Below, piece by piece: positions 7,576 through 15,342 of a stretch of DNA of 44,039 bases. Under the pieces are notes generated by a model. The model had not been told where the DNA came from. It saw nothing but the letters and a program-made list of their open reading frames with translations, and did no database searches. This DNA is from Mycobacterium sp. ACS1612 (lineage in GTDB: Bacteria; Actinomycetota; Actinomycetes; Mycobacteriales; Mycobacteriaceae): positions 1 to 44,039 of the forward strand of contig NZ_LZHZ01000055.1 in the NCBI RefSeq assembly GCF_001667505.1, given 5' to 3'. The number at the start of each line of letters is the position of its first letter. Positions within the stretch are counted from its first letter, which is position 1. The translations under genes and the position numbers were made by a program.

Positions 7576-9083
7576 CGCGGCACAGCGCGCGGCAGATCGT
7601 CGCCGCGGTCACCGACGACGGTTCGTGGACGTCCTGGGATGACGCACTGCCCGACGTGCCCGCGAACGGTGAGTACGCCGACGAATTGGCGCGTGCGCGG
7701 GCGGCAACCGGCTTGGACGAAGCGGTCGTCACCGGCACTGCGACCGTACGTGGCCACCGTGTCGCGATGCTGGTGTGCGAGTTCGGATTTCTCGGCGGCT
7801 CGATCGGCGTGGCCGCTGGCCATCGACTCACCATGGCAATCCGCCGCGCCACCGCCGAGGGCCTTCCCCTGCTCGCACTGCCGACGTCAGGCGGCACCCG
7901 CATGCAGGAGGGCACGACCGCGTTCATGCAGATGGTCCGGATCACGGCGGCCGTGACAGACCACAAGGCAGCCGGTCTGCCGTATCTTGTCTACCTCCGG
8001 CACCCGACGACGGGCGGGGTGTTCGCGTCATGGGGCTCGCTCGGGCATGTGACCCTCGCCGAGCCGGGCGCGTTGATCGGCTTTCTGGGCCCGCGGGTGT
8101 ACGAGGCGCTGTTCGGTGAGCCGTTTCCCGCAGGCGTGCAGACGTCGGAAAACCTCTGTGCGCGCGGCGTTGTCGACGCCGTGGTGTCCGTGGACGACCT
8201 CGCCGGAATCGTGGACCGCGCCTTGACGCTCATCACGCCGGCGCCGCACCAGATGATCCAGCGCACGCCCGTGCATCCGGCTTCGTCGGACGTGCCCGCG
8301 TGGGAGTCGGTGTTGGCTTCCCGCCACGGCGAGCGGCCCGGCGTTCGTGAACTGCTCGACCACGCGTGCTCCGATGTCCTGATGCTCAACGGAACCGGGC
8401 AGGGCGAGAACGAACCGGGACTGCTGCTCGCGCTCGCCCGATTCGGCGACCACACATGCGTCCTGCTGGGTCAGGACCGGCACGGCCAGACTCCTGAGGC
8501 ACCGCTGGGTCCTGCGGCGCTGCGGCAGGCGCGACGCGGTATGCGATTGGCCGCGGAGCTGAACCTGCCGCTGGTCACCGTGATCGACACGGCGGGCGCC
8601 GCACTGTCCCGCGAGGCAGAAGAGGGTGGCCTTGCCGGCGAGATCGCGCGGTGCATCGCCGACATGGTGACACTCGAAGTGCCGACCGTTTCATTACTTC
8701 TCGGCCAGGGCACCGGCGGCGGAGCACTCGCGCTCGTGCCCGCCGACCGGATGCTCACCGCGCAGCACGGATGGCTTTCGCCGCTCCCGCCCGAGGGGGC
8801 CAGCGCGATCCTGTTTCACGACACCGACCACGCGCCGCACATGGCGGTCAGCCAAGGGATCCGATCCGCGGATCTACTGGCGCACGGCGTCGTCGACCGG
8901 GTTATCCCCGAATATCCAACGGCCGCAGCGGAGCCCGAACAGTTCTGCCTGCGCGTCGGGGCGGTGCTGCGCGACGAACTGGCTACGCTCCGCAACGTCG
9001 ACGCCGCGCGCAGGCTTGCCGACCGTGTCGACCGGTTCGATCGGATCGGTCAGCCCGATTCCGTGTTGGCCGCGGTCGGATAG
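7572..9083 (+). CDS. Fused beta-alpha carboxyltransferase (AccD3-like / MdcDE-like)
   Basis: A 503-residue crotonase-fold protein with both carboxyltransferase halves in one chain. The N-half carries SGGTRMQEG (106-114), HPTTGGVFASW and PGALIGFLGPRVYE, like AccD; the C-half carries SREAEEGGLAGEIAR (346-360), GQGTGGGALAL (378-388) and PPEGASAILF (406-415), like AccA. There is no Cys4 zinc finger. Mycobacterial AccD3 has a similar size and layout. No biotin carboxylase or biotin carrier lies near it. Next to a CoA-transferase and a MatC carrier it may decarboxylate malonyl-CoA as the MdcD/MdcE subunits act on malonyl-ACP; that is a hypothesis, and a normal acyl-CoA carboxylase role with subunits encoded elsewhere remains possible. 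Confidence 0.75.
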   Translation: MTRHSARQIVAAVTDDGSWTSWDDALPDVPANGEYADELARARAATGLDEAVVTGTATVRGHRVAMLVCEFGFLGGSIGVAAGHRLTMAIRRATAEGLPLLALPTSGGTRMQEGTTAFMQMVRITAAVTDHKAAGLPYLVYLRHPTTGGVFASWGSLGHVTLAEPGALIGFLGPRVYEALFGEPFPAGVQTSENLCARGVVDAVVSVDDLAGIVDRALTLITPAPHQMIQRTPVHPASSDVPAWESVLASRHGERPGVRELLDHACSDVLMLNGTGQGENEPGLLLALARFGDHTCVLLGQDRHGQTPEAPLGPAALRQARRGMRLAAELNLPLVTVIDTAGAALSREAEEGGLAGEIARCIADMVTLEVPTVSLLLGQGTGGGALALVPADRMLTAQHGWLSPLPPEGASAILFHDTDHAPHMAVSQGIRSADLLAHGVVDRVIPEYPTAAAEPEQFCLRVGAVLRDELATLRNVDAARRLADRVDRFDRIGQPDSVLAAVG

Positions 9084-9275
9084 TCCGACACCGGAGTGAT
9101 CCTCACGAGGTGCTGCTTGGTCCGCCACAGCAGGGGTCTCAGGATGAACGAGCGCAGCGCACCGCGGCGTCGCCAACGACGACGACACCGACCGGTGTCG
9201 TGATGACCTTGCCGTTTGCAGTCGCTGTGCCGATGGTGACGACTTCAGACGTCTCGAGTAGGTCGAGCAGTTCCA
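9084..9275 (-). pseudogene. Truncated, frameshifted remnant resembling DUF2255-type proteins
   Basis: Twelve bases after the hydrolase stop, an ATG opens a 45-codon reading frame (MELLDLLETSEVVTIGTATA, then GKVITTPVGVVVVGDAA) whose first part resembles small split-barrel proteins of the DUF2255 kind. The frame then runs to a stop, but the +1 frame continues with RSFILRPLLWRTKQHLVRIT right up to the convergent carboxyltransferase end. This suggests a gene disrupted by a frameshift and cut short at its 3' end. It could instead be a genuine short protein of unknown function. Confidence 0.35.
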
Positions 9276-9287
9276 TGGCGGGTTTAC

Positions 9288-10166
9288 CTAACGCTTGAAG
9301 TGAACCACCGCGGCGTCGGATGCCGCCGTCATCGGTCCCGGCTGGTCGTAGAAATCGAATTGGGTTGCTCCGTCGAGCCATAGCTGGTCGACGGGACCGG
9401 ACACCGCGTTCACGAATCGGCGAACGCTGCCGGGGTTGACCGCATCTTCGCTGTGCACCACGAGCAGCGGTTGAGTCAACGCGGGGGCCAGAGCATGGAC
9501 GTCGAAGGGGATCCAACTCGCCCACGACGCCAGGTTGAAGGTGTTGTCCCACTGCGGAATCAAGCCGCGCTCGGGGTTGGTGTAGTAGTCCTCGCCAGGT
9601 GCGGGATCGGCCTGATCCAGCGGGACGGCCGGTACCAGCGCCTGCCGGCCGCTGCGCTGGTACTCCGCGAGTGCCTCATCCGCGGCGTGGATGAGCGCTG
9701 CCATCCCCTGTTCGCCGCCGAGGTTTTCACTGACGTCGTTGCGCGTCGGCAACGCGGGAGCGATCAAGGCCAGCGACACGAGCAGCGGCGTCCGGGTCGC
9801 CGCGGCCACCATGTAGCTACTGCCTGCACAGATCCCCAACCCGGCGATCGCGTCGGGATCGACAGCGGGATGGGCTGCGAGGAACTCCGCCGCAGCGACG
9901 ATGTCGGCGCTCTTCGCGTGCGGGTCCTCCATCGATCTCGGCTGCCCACCGCTCTCACCCCAACTGCGGAAGTCGAACGTCAGCGCGATCAGGCCGCGGT
10001 CGGCCATCTCGCGGGCGTAGCCGGCGGCCATCTGTTCCTTGACCGTCGCCCACGCCCCTGCCACGACGACTGCCGGTCGCCGCGCGCCGCTCAGATCGGT
10101 GGGCAGGTACATGTTCCCTATGAGGACGCCGCCCGACGAATCGAACGTCACTCGCCGTGTGTTCAT
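9288..10166 (-). CDS. Alpha/beta hydrolase with Cys nucleophile elbow
   Basis: A 292-residue alpha/beta hydrolase. The nucleophile elbow reads G-I-C-A-G (111-115), so Cys113 replaces the more common Ser, as in dienelactone hydrolases. The acid is probably the Asp in HSEDAVNPGS. Where relatives usually have GATHxDxY the sequence reads GATQFDFYD, so the catalytic His appears to be Gln. ATG 10166 is chosen over GTG 10169 because GGAGG lies four bases upstream of it. It lies 92 bases after the OpuAC-like gene, past a hairpin, so it may be the end of the long operon or an independent unit. Activity is uncertain. Confidence 0.75.
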   Translation of the reverse strand: MNTRRVTFDSSGGVLIGNMYLPTDLSGARRPAVVVAGAWATVKEQMAAGYAREMADRGLIALTFDFRSWGESGGQPRSMEDPHAKSADIVAAAEFLAAHPAVDPDAIAGLGICAGSSYMVAAATRTPLLVSLALIAPALPTRNDVSENLGGEQGMAALIHAADEALAEYQRSGRQALVPAVPLDQADPAPGEDYYTNPERGLIPQWDNTFNLASWASWIPFDVHALAPALTQPLLVVHSEDAVNPGSVRRFVNAVSGPVDQLWLDGATQFDFYDQPGPMTAASDAAVVHFKR

Positions 10167-10228
10167 CACACCTCCAGAAACGGTAGTTGCACCGCCACTT
10201 CAAACCATATCGGCAAAATGGGGGTACG

Positions 10229-10246
10229 ACCACCATTTCAGGTGGT
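10229..10246 (-). terminator. Hairpin after the OpuAC-like gene (possible weak terminator or operator)
   Basis: A perfect inverted repeat ACCACC-6-GGTGGT begins 12 bases downstream of the OpuAC-like stop codon on the minus strand. No long U tract follows. It lies upstream of the hydrolase gene, so it could be either a terminator or attenuator or a protein-binding site. Confidence 0.35.
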
Positions 10247-10258
10247 GATCTGCGGCAC

Positions 10259-10978
10259 CTACTGAAGCAGGTCGTCCAATTCGCTGACCCGTGCGTTGCC
10301 CAGATGCAGCGTGGCCAGTTCAGAAAGGGCGCCATCGCCGATCCGCGCCTCGGCGTCCCTACGGACGATCAAGGTGGCCTCGTCGGTGCCGCCGAGCAGC
10401 CCCTTGGGCTCGTCGAGTTCGCGTATCCGGTAGCGATGGTGCAGCCATTGCGGCTGCCAGAGCGGTATCACCACCCACCGCTGTTGCGCGACGGCGTCGA
10501 CGAACCGGCCGAAGCACTGTTCTTCTGTGCCCGTACGGAATTCGTATCCTGCTGTACCGAGACCGTACTGGTCGATGATGTCCGCAGAGAAGCGGCTGAT
10601 GCCGGCGCCCGGATTGATGCCCTGTATCAGTCGCTCCATCCGGGTCAACGCCGGTTCTGCCAACAGGTCGGCGACCCCTCGAACGGCGTCCTCGGGAACG
10701 TAGTCGGGCACGCCCCAGAGGCAGTACGGCTCGTACAAGACGGCGACGTTGCGCACCTGGTCGGCGAACGGAGCGAGGTAGGCGCCATGGCTACTCGGCA
10801 GCCACGCCGACACGAGCACGTCGACCTCGCCGTCGCTCATGCGCAGGAACATCTCCTCGTGCGGCGCCGCCGAGCGTTCGATGTCGTGTCCGTGGCCGAT
10901 GAGGATCCGCTCGACTTCCCGCGCGGCGGCATCGTGAAAGCTCAAGTCGATGTGACCGACGCGGATGCGGCTTGTCAT
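10259..10978 (-). CDS. OpuAC-like glycine-betaine-type substrate-binding protein without signal peptide
   Basis: A 239-residue protein of the OpuAC/ProX periplasmic binding fold: the N-lobe has IRVGHIDLSFHDAAAREVER and DGEVDVLVSAWLPSSHGAYL, and the C-lobe has RWVVIPLWQPQWLHHRYRI, where Trp residues commonly cage quaternary amines. Unlike ABC-transporter binding proteins it has no signal peptide or lipobox, since the binding domain begins at residue 5. No permease or ATPase gene adjoins it. Its start overlaps the MDR gene by four bases, so it belongs to the long operon and probably works in the cytoplasm as a ligand carrier, sensor or enzyme. Ligand unknown. Confidence 0.7.
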   Translation of the reverse strand: MTSRIRVGHIDLSFHDAAAREVERILIGHGHDIERSAAPHEEMFLRMSDGEVDVLVSAWLPSSHGAYLAPFADQVRNVAVLYEPYCLWGVPDYVPEDAVRGVADLLAEPALTRMERLIQGINPGAGISRFSADIIDQYGLGTAGYEFRTGTEEQCFGRFVDAVAQQRWVVIPLWQPQWLHHRYRIRELDEPKGLLGGTDEATLIVRRDAEARIGDGALSELATLHLGNARVSELDDLLQ

Positions 10979-11997
10979 ACCGTCGCCACGTCGATGAGAA
11001 CCTTGCCGACCACGCCGGATTCGGACGCGCGGTGCGCGTCGGCGGTGCGTTCCAGCGGGAAGCGGTGCAACGGCAACCCCGCCTGTTCGCCCACCTCCAT
11101 GGCGCCGTCGGCGATCGCTGCGTTCACCGCCCGCACCGAGGCCATCTTCTCGTCGTGTTCGGTGAGGTAGGTCAGCATGTACTGCAGGCGGGCGTTTTTG
11201 GTCATGGCGGCCCTGGTCGGGACGGAAACCGCATCCTGCTCGTCAGAGGCGTAGACGGTGATGACGCCGCCGTTGGCAATCACCGCCAAGTCGTCGGCGA
11301 CGTTGGCGCGCAGATTCACCTCGACGATGATGTCGGCGCCTTCGGGATGGTGGCGAAGCAGTTCGCTGGTGACGTCCTGGCGACGGTAGTTGATGATCTG
11401 GTGTGCTCCCGCGGCCCGACACAACTGGGCCTTCTCGTCACTGCTGACCGTGGTCACCACGGCCGCACCGGCCCACGCCGCGAGTTGAATCGCGGCATGA
11501 CCGACGGCGCCTGCCCCGCCCGCCACCAGAACGGTCAACCCGCTCAATGCGCCCGGTTGCAACTGCGTCGGTGCTCCCCGGTGCGCGGTGAGCGCGCGAT
11601 GGGCGGTCAGCGCCGGGATGCCCATCGACGCGCCGACGTCGAAGCTGGCATTGTCGGGTAGTAGAACCACCTGGTCGGCCGGGAGGGACACATATTCCTG
11701 CGCGGTGCCGTCGGCTCTCTGCCAGGCAGCATCCCAAACCCACACCCTGTCACCGCTTTTCAGCCCTGCCACGCTCTCGCCGACCGCGTCGACGACGCCG
11801 GCACCGTCCTGGTTGGGCACCTGCCCGCCGGCGGCGACGGTCCCGTTGGGAGCTTGTCGTGCCTTCCAGTCGGTCGGGTTGACGCCGGAGACAACCATTT
11901 TCACCCTGACCTCGCCTGCGCCTACCAGGGGCACAGGCCGCTCCACGAGTGTCAGCACCGACGGATCTCCGGTGCGCGTGTAGACGATTGACTTCAT
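10975..11997 (-). CDS. MDR-family NADP-dependent oxidoreductase (quinone oxidoreductase-like)
   Basis: A 340-residue medium-chain dehydrogenase/reductase. The GroES-like half begins MKSIVYTRTGDPSVLTLVER; the nucleotide-binding half has LVAGGAGAVGHAAIQLAAWAG (AxxGxxG type). The structural-zinc Cys cluster of true alcohol dehydrogenases is absent, which fits the zeta-crystallin/quinone reductase branch. ATG 11997 is preferred over an upstream GTG because it follows AGGAACCCG and lies 19 bases after the previous stop. It sits in the long operon downstream of the LVIVD protein. It may reduce an enone, or oxidise an alcohol made by the other enzymes; the reaction is not known. Confidence 0.85.
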   Translation of the reverse strand: MKSIVYTRTGDPSVLTLVERPVPLVGAGEVRVKMVVSGVNPTDWKARQAPNGTVAAGGQVPNQDGAGVVDAVGESVAGLKSGDRVWVWDAAWQRADGTAQEYVSLPADQVVLLPDNASFDVGASMGIPALTAHRALTAHRGAPTQLQPGALSGLTVLVAGGAGAVGHAAIQLAAWAGAAVVTTVSSDEKAQLCRAAGAHQIINYRRQDVTSELLRHHPEGADIIVEVNLRANVADDLAVIANGGVITVYASDEQDAVSVPTRAAMTKNARLQYMLTYLTEHDEKMASVRAVNAAIADGAMEVGEQAGLPLHRFPLERTADAHRASESGVVGKVLIDVATV

Positions 11998-12016
11998 CGG
12001 GTTCCTGTTCTGTTGA

Positions 12017-13249
12017 TCAGCCGTGAAATTCGACGATGTCGAGTCCACGGTTGTAGTCGGTGGTGAACGCGATCCCGTCGCTGCGCACGTAGACGTCGGC
12101 CGTCTGGATGACTTGCCGGCCGCCTGGCCTCGGGTCGATGAGACGATCCGGCGGCCCGGGCACGAATGCCCCGATCTGGCGGGGAGCGAACGGATTGCTG
12201 ATGTTGAAAGCGCGCAGGCCCGCGTTCTGGTACGTCGCGAAGATGATGGTGTCGGACACGAAGCTGCCCGGCCGGTTCTCGTGCAGATTGTGCGGGCCGA
12301 AATGGCGCCCCTTACACGCGTAGGGCCGTTCGGCCGGAGTCGGAAACGTCGAGATGCTGATCGGGTTCGACGGCTCCCGGATGTCGAAGACCCAGACGTG
12401 TTTCAGGCCGTCGGCCAGCTCGTCGGCGGTGGCTTCGTCGGCGACGATGAGCAGGTCACGTTCCGGAAGTGGCAACGAAGTATGGGTACCCCCGCCGAAC
12501 GGCGGCGACCAGTTGCGGTGCACGATTGACCGCGGGTTGGCTCGGTCGCTGATGTCCAGCAGCGCCAGCCCACCGTCGCGCCACGACGAGTACGCGGTGT
12601 CGCCCGCGCTGATCGCGTGGTGCAACGCGTACCGCCATCGAGTGGTGTCCCACGTCGGTTTCTCGCCTGCGGCTGTGTTCATGCCTGGCAGCCAGTGGTT
12701 TCCGACGATGACCGGCTGTGTGGGGTCGGCCAGATCGATCACCGCGAAGATGTAGTCGCTGAATCCGGTTGGCAGCACCGATGCGTACGCATAGCGTCCG
12801 CCGCTGTACCACAACCGGTGCGCGCCGACGCCGTCGATCGGCAGGAAGCCGATGCGGCGTGGAGCCGACGGCGCCGCGATGTCGTAGACCGCCACCCCCG
12901 CCGACCAGTTCTGCTCGCTTCCGCCGAGCCGGGCGCCCAGCGAGCCGCTGTAATAGTTGGCCTCTGTGTCGAATTGCTTCCACAAGTCCTTGGCGTGGAT
13001 GACAAGAAGCAGATCGTCTGCTGCCTGCAGGTGGATGTTCCACGTGTTGGGCGGCGCGGGCTCGAAGACAACGGGTTTCGGCGCACGCAGATCGCTGACG
13101 TCGATCGCGCTGAAGCCACCGCTGAACAGGTGCCCGACGTAGACGTGCTCGTTCCAATACTGCAACTGCATCGCATCGGGCCTGCCGCCTTGATCACTGT
13201 GCGCTATCGCGGTGAACTCATCGGCCAACTCGGGTTCGGTGCCGCTCAC
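12017..13249 (-). CDS. LVIVD-repeat beta-propeller protein with recurring His positions
   Basis: A 410-residue protein built of about seven LVIVD-type blades: FSAIDVSDLRAPKPVVF, VAVYDIAAPSAPRRIGF, FAVIDLADPTQPVIVGN, LALLDISDRANPRSIVH, VWVFDIREPSNPISIS and LRAFNISNPFAPRQIGAF. Five blades begin with a His-bearing inner strand (NIHLQA, GAHRLWY, ALHHAIS, GTHTSLP, GPHNLHE), which may line the central channel. GTG 13249 overlaps the previous stop as GTGA; the longer upstream frame is a shadow of the MRJP-like gene. No signal peptide, so it is predicted cytosolic. Function unknown; a metal-binding enzyme is one possibility. Confidence 0.75.
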   Translation of the reverse strand: MSGTEPELADEFTAIAHSDQGGRPDAMQLQYWNEHVYVGHLFSGGFSAIDVSDLRAPKPVVFEPAPPNTWNIHLQAADDLLLVIHAKDLWKQFDTEANYYSGSLGARLGGSEQNWSAGVAVYDIAAPSAPRRIGFLPIDGVGAHRLWYSGGRYAYASVLPTGFSDYIFAVIDLADPTQPVIVGNHWLPGMNTAAGEKPTWDTTRWRYALHHAISAGDTAYSSWRDGGLALLDISDRANPRSIVHRNWSPPFGGGTHTSLPLPERDLLIVADEATADELADGLKHVWVFDIREPSNPISISTFPTPAERPYACKGRHFGPHNLHENRPGSFVSDTIIFATYQNAGLRAFNISNPFAPRQIGAFVPGPPDRLIDPRPGGRQVIQTADVYVRSDGIAFTTDYNRGLDIVEFHG

Positions 13250-14310
13250 GGCTTGAGCCGGATCGGTTGCGCGCCGATGTCGACCCGGATGATCAGGTAG
13301 GGAGGTATCCGGTCGTCGGCTCCGTGATTGAACAGAGGCAGACGCGGCAACTGGTTGACGCTGACGTACAACTGCCCGTCGGCGGCGATGGCCAAGGTGT
13401 CGGGCCACAACAGCTCTCTTGCCTGCAGCACCGTGGTCCACTCGCCCGCCGCGCTGCTGCGCAACACTGCGCCGTGCTCGTAGGCGGTGGCGTAAAGGTT
13501 TCCGGCAGCGTCTGATTCGAGGCCATCGGACGCGCATTTGTCACCGTGGTCGAGGACTGTCTGCGCGACAAGGTCGTCGGGCATGTCGCGGTCGCGCAGC
13601 GCGGCGGTGTCGACGCTGTAGAGCCGGCGTGAGGACAGCGGGCAGTAGAACAGCCGGGCACCGTCGGCGCTGATCGCGATGCCGTCGGCGCCAACGCGGT
13701 ACTGACCGCGCACCAAACCTTCGACCACGGCCCGAAACTGGTCCTCCGCCTGGGTGGTCCGGCGGCCGCGGAGGCGGTCCCAGGACTGCCCGGTGTCGAG
13801 GTCGACGACGATGAGGGCACCGGTGGGCTGCGAGTCGGTGATGTAGGCGTACCTGCCGCGGCTGAAGTCGAACCGGACGTCGTTCAGATACGTCGTCGGC
13901 GTCATCGCCGCGTCATCGATCGGAAGCACACGGTCGATCTCGTTGCGGTTCAGATCGACCCGGACCAGCTTGGGTCCGCCCCCGGCCACGTACGGTGCGA
14001 ACGACGGTGCGCCGGTGTCCAGCAGCCACAGGTAGCCGTCCGGGTCGACGATCACGCTCTGCACCGAGATGAGCCGATCCCGCGGTGCCGCCCCTGCCCA
14101 CCTGTTCACCTCGATGTTCGGATATGCGGCGGCCGTGCCGTCGACGATCTCGGCGACGGTGTACGGGACCTCGTCGCCCCAGCGCGGGAATGAGACGAAC
14201 ACGCGTCCGTCGTCGCTGACCGTGACACCTGTCGGCATCAGGTCGGTGATCTCGGCCACCACTTCGTATTCGGGTTGGACGTCGCTGCCGAGCGGCTTCG
14301 GTGAATTCAT
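13246..14310 (-). CDS. Major royal jelly protein/yellow-family propeller (dopachrome tautomerase-related, SMP-30-like)
   Basis: A 354-residue six-bladed propeller. TGVTVSDDGRVFVSFPRWGD near the start, VIVDPDGYLWLLDTG, TYLNDVRFDFSRGRYAYITDSQ, DGIAISADGARLFYCPLSSRRLY and SDGLESDAAGNLYATAYEHG match bacterial members of the MRJP/yellow family, which is related to SMP-30/gluconolactonases. No signal peptide is present, although many relatives are secreted. It overlaps the MDR gene upstream and the LVIVD gene downstream by four bases each. A lactonase-like or tautomerase role on an operon intermediate is plausible but unproven. Confidence 0.8.
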   Translation of the reverse strand: MNSPKPLGSDVQPEYEVVAEITDLMPTGVTVSDDGRVFVSFPRWGDEVPYTVAEIVDGTAAAYPNIEVNRWAGAAPRDRLISVQSVIVDPDGYLWLLDTGAPSFAPYVAGGGPKLVRVDLNRNEIDRVLPIDDAAMTPTTYLNDVRFDFSRGRYAYITDSQPTGALIVVDLDTGQSWDRLRGRRTTQAEDQFRAVVEGLVRGQYRVGADGIAISADGARLFYCPLSSRRLYSVDTAALRDRDMPDDLVAQTVLDHGDKCASDGLESDAAGNLYATAYEHGAVLRSSAAGEWTTVLQARELLWPDTLAIAADGQLYVSVNQLPRLPLFNHGADDRIPPYLIIRVDIGAQPIRLKP

Positions 14311-15332
14311 GAGTGCTTCTTTCCTGTTGTATCGCCGGACGCGATCTGGACAACGACTTTCCCGGTGGCGGTGTGGTTTTCGACGGCGGCGTAGGCCTCG
14401 TCGAGGTTCTCGAACGTGTACGTCGCGCCGTCCAGTCGGGGCACCAACCGACCGGAGTCGGCCATCTCGGCCGCCAATCGAAGGGCGCGCCCGTGCCTGT
14501 CCCTGTGCTGTCCGCTCAGCAGCGGCAGCAGCGTGAACACACCCGAGTACGTGGCCGCGCGGAATGACAGCGGTGCCAGGCTGTGCGTGCCCCAGCCGAG
14601 CGCACTCACCACATGACCGGTGTAGGGCTTGACGGCGGCGAACGAGTCGTCCAGCGTGGACCCGCCGACGGTGTCGAACACCACATCGAAACCGTCACCT
14701 GCCGAATGCTTCTCGACGTACTCGGCCACCGTCGTCGTGGTGTAGTCGATCGCTGTCGCACCCGCCGCGGTGATGATCTCCTGACTCGCCGCACCGCCGG
14801 TGGCGAAGACATTCGCACCCCGGTAGCGGGCGAGCTGGATGGCGACGTGACCGACACCGCCCGCCCCACCGTGCACGAGCACCGAGGCGCCATCACGGAT
14901 GTGCGCGTGCCCGACGAGCGCCTCCCTGGCGGTGATGAACGCCAACGGCAGCGCGGCCGCCTCTTTCATGGAAAGTGTGCGCGGTTTCGGCGCGAGCAAA
15001 CGGCAGTCGACGGCGGCGAACTCGGCCAGCGAGCCCTGGATGCCACCGACGCCGCCGGCCATCCCGAAGACTTCGTCCCCAGGCCGGAAAGCATCGACAC
15101 CGTCACCCACCGATTCCACCACACCGGCCATGTCGATTCCGAGCACTGCGGGCGGCACCGTCTGTGCGTGCGCCGCCTGTCCGCGCCGTATCTTCGTGTC
15201 GAGCGGGTTGACTCCGCTTGCCATCACCCGGACCAGCACCTGTCCCGGCCCGGGCGGCGGCACCTCTAGCTCGAGGATCTGAAGTGGTGCACCGAATTCG
15301 GTGAGAACTGCTGCGCGCATGGGCATCATCAC
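14307..15332 (-). CDS. MDR-family oxidoreductase (NADPH:quinone reductase-like)
   Basis: A 341-residue MDR enzyme: MRAAVLTEFGAPLQILELEV opens the GroES-like domain, GIDMAGVVESVGDGVDAFRPG is the usual catalytic-domain block, and VLVHGGAGGVGHVAIQLA binds NADP(H). No zinc-binding Cys cluster is seen. Several start codons (GTG 15332, ATG 15329, ATG 15326, ATG 15320) lie close together and no strong Shine-Dalgarno picks one. It lies 10 bases after the decarboxylase gene and overlaps the MRJP-like gene. In the classical mandelate pathway an aldehyde or alpha-hydroxyacid redox step sits at this place; whether this enzyme performs one is inference. Confidence 0.85.
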   Translation of the reverse strand: MMMPMRAAVLTEFGAPLQILELEVPPPGPGQVLVRVMASGVNPLDTKIRRGQAAHAQTVPPAVLGIDMAGVVESVGDGVDAFRPGDEVFGMAGGVGGIQGSLAEFAAVDCRLLAPKPRTLSMKEAAALPLAFITAREALVGHAHIRDGASVLVHGGAGGVGHVAIQLARYRGANVFATGGAASQEIITAAGATAIDYTTTTVAEYVEKHSAGDGFDVVFDTVGGSTLDDSFAAVKPYTGHVVSALGWGTHSLAPLSFRAATYSGVFTLLPLLSGQHRDRHGRALRLAAEMADSGRLVPRLDGATYTFENLDEAYAAVENHTATGKVVVQIASGDTTGKKHS

Positions 15333-15342
15333 GGTCGTGTGG

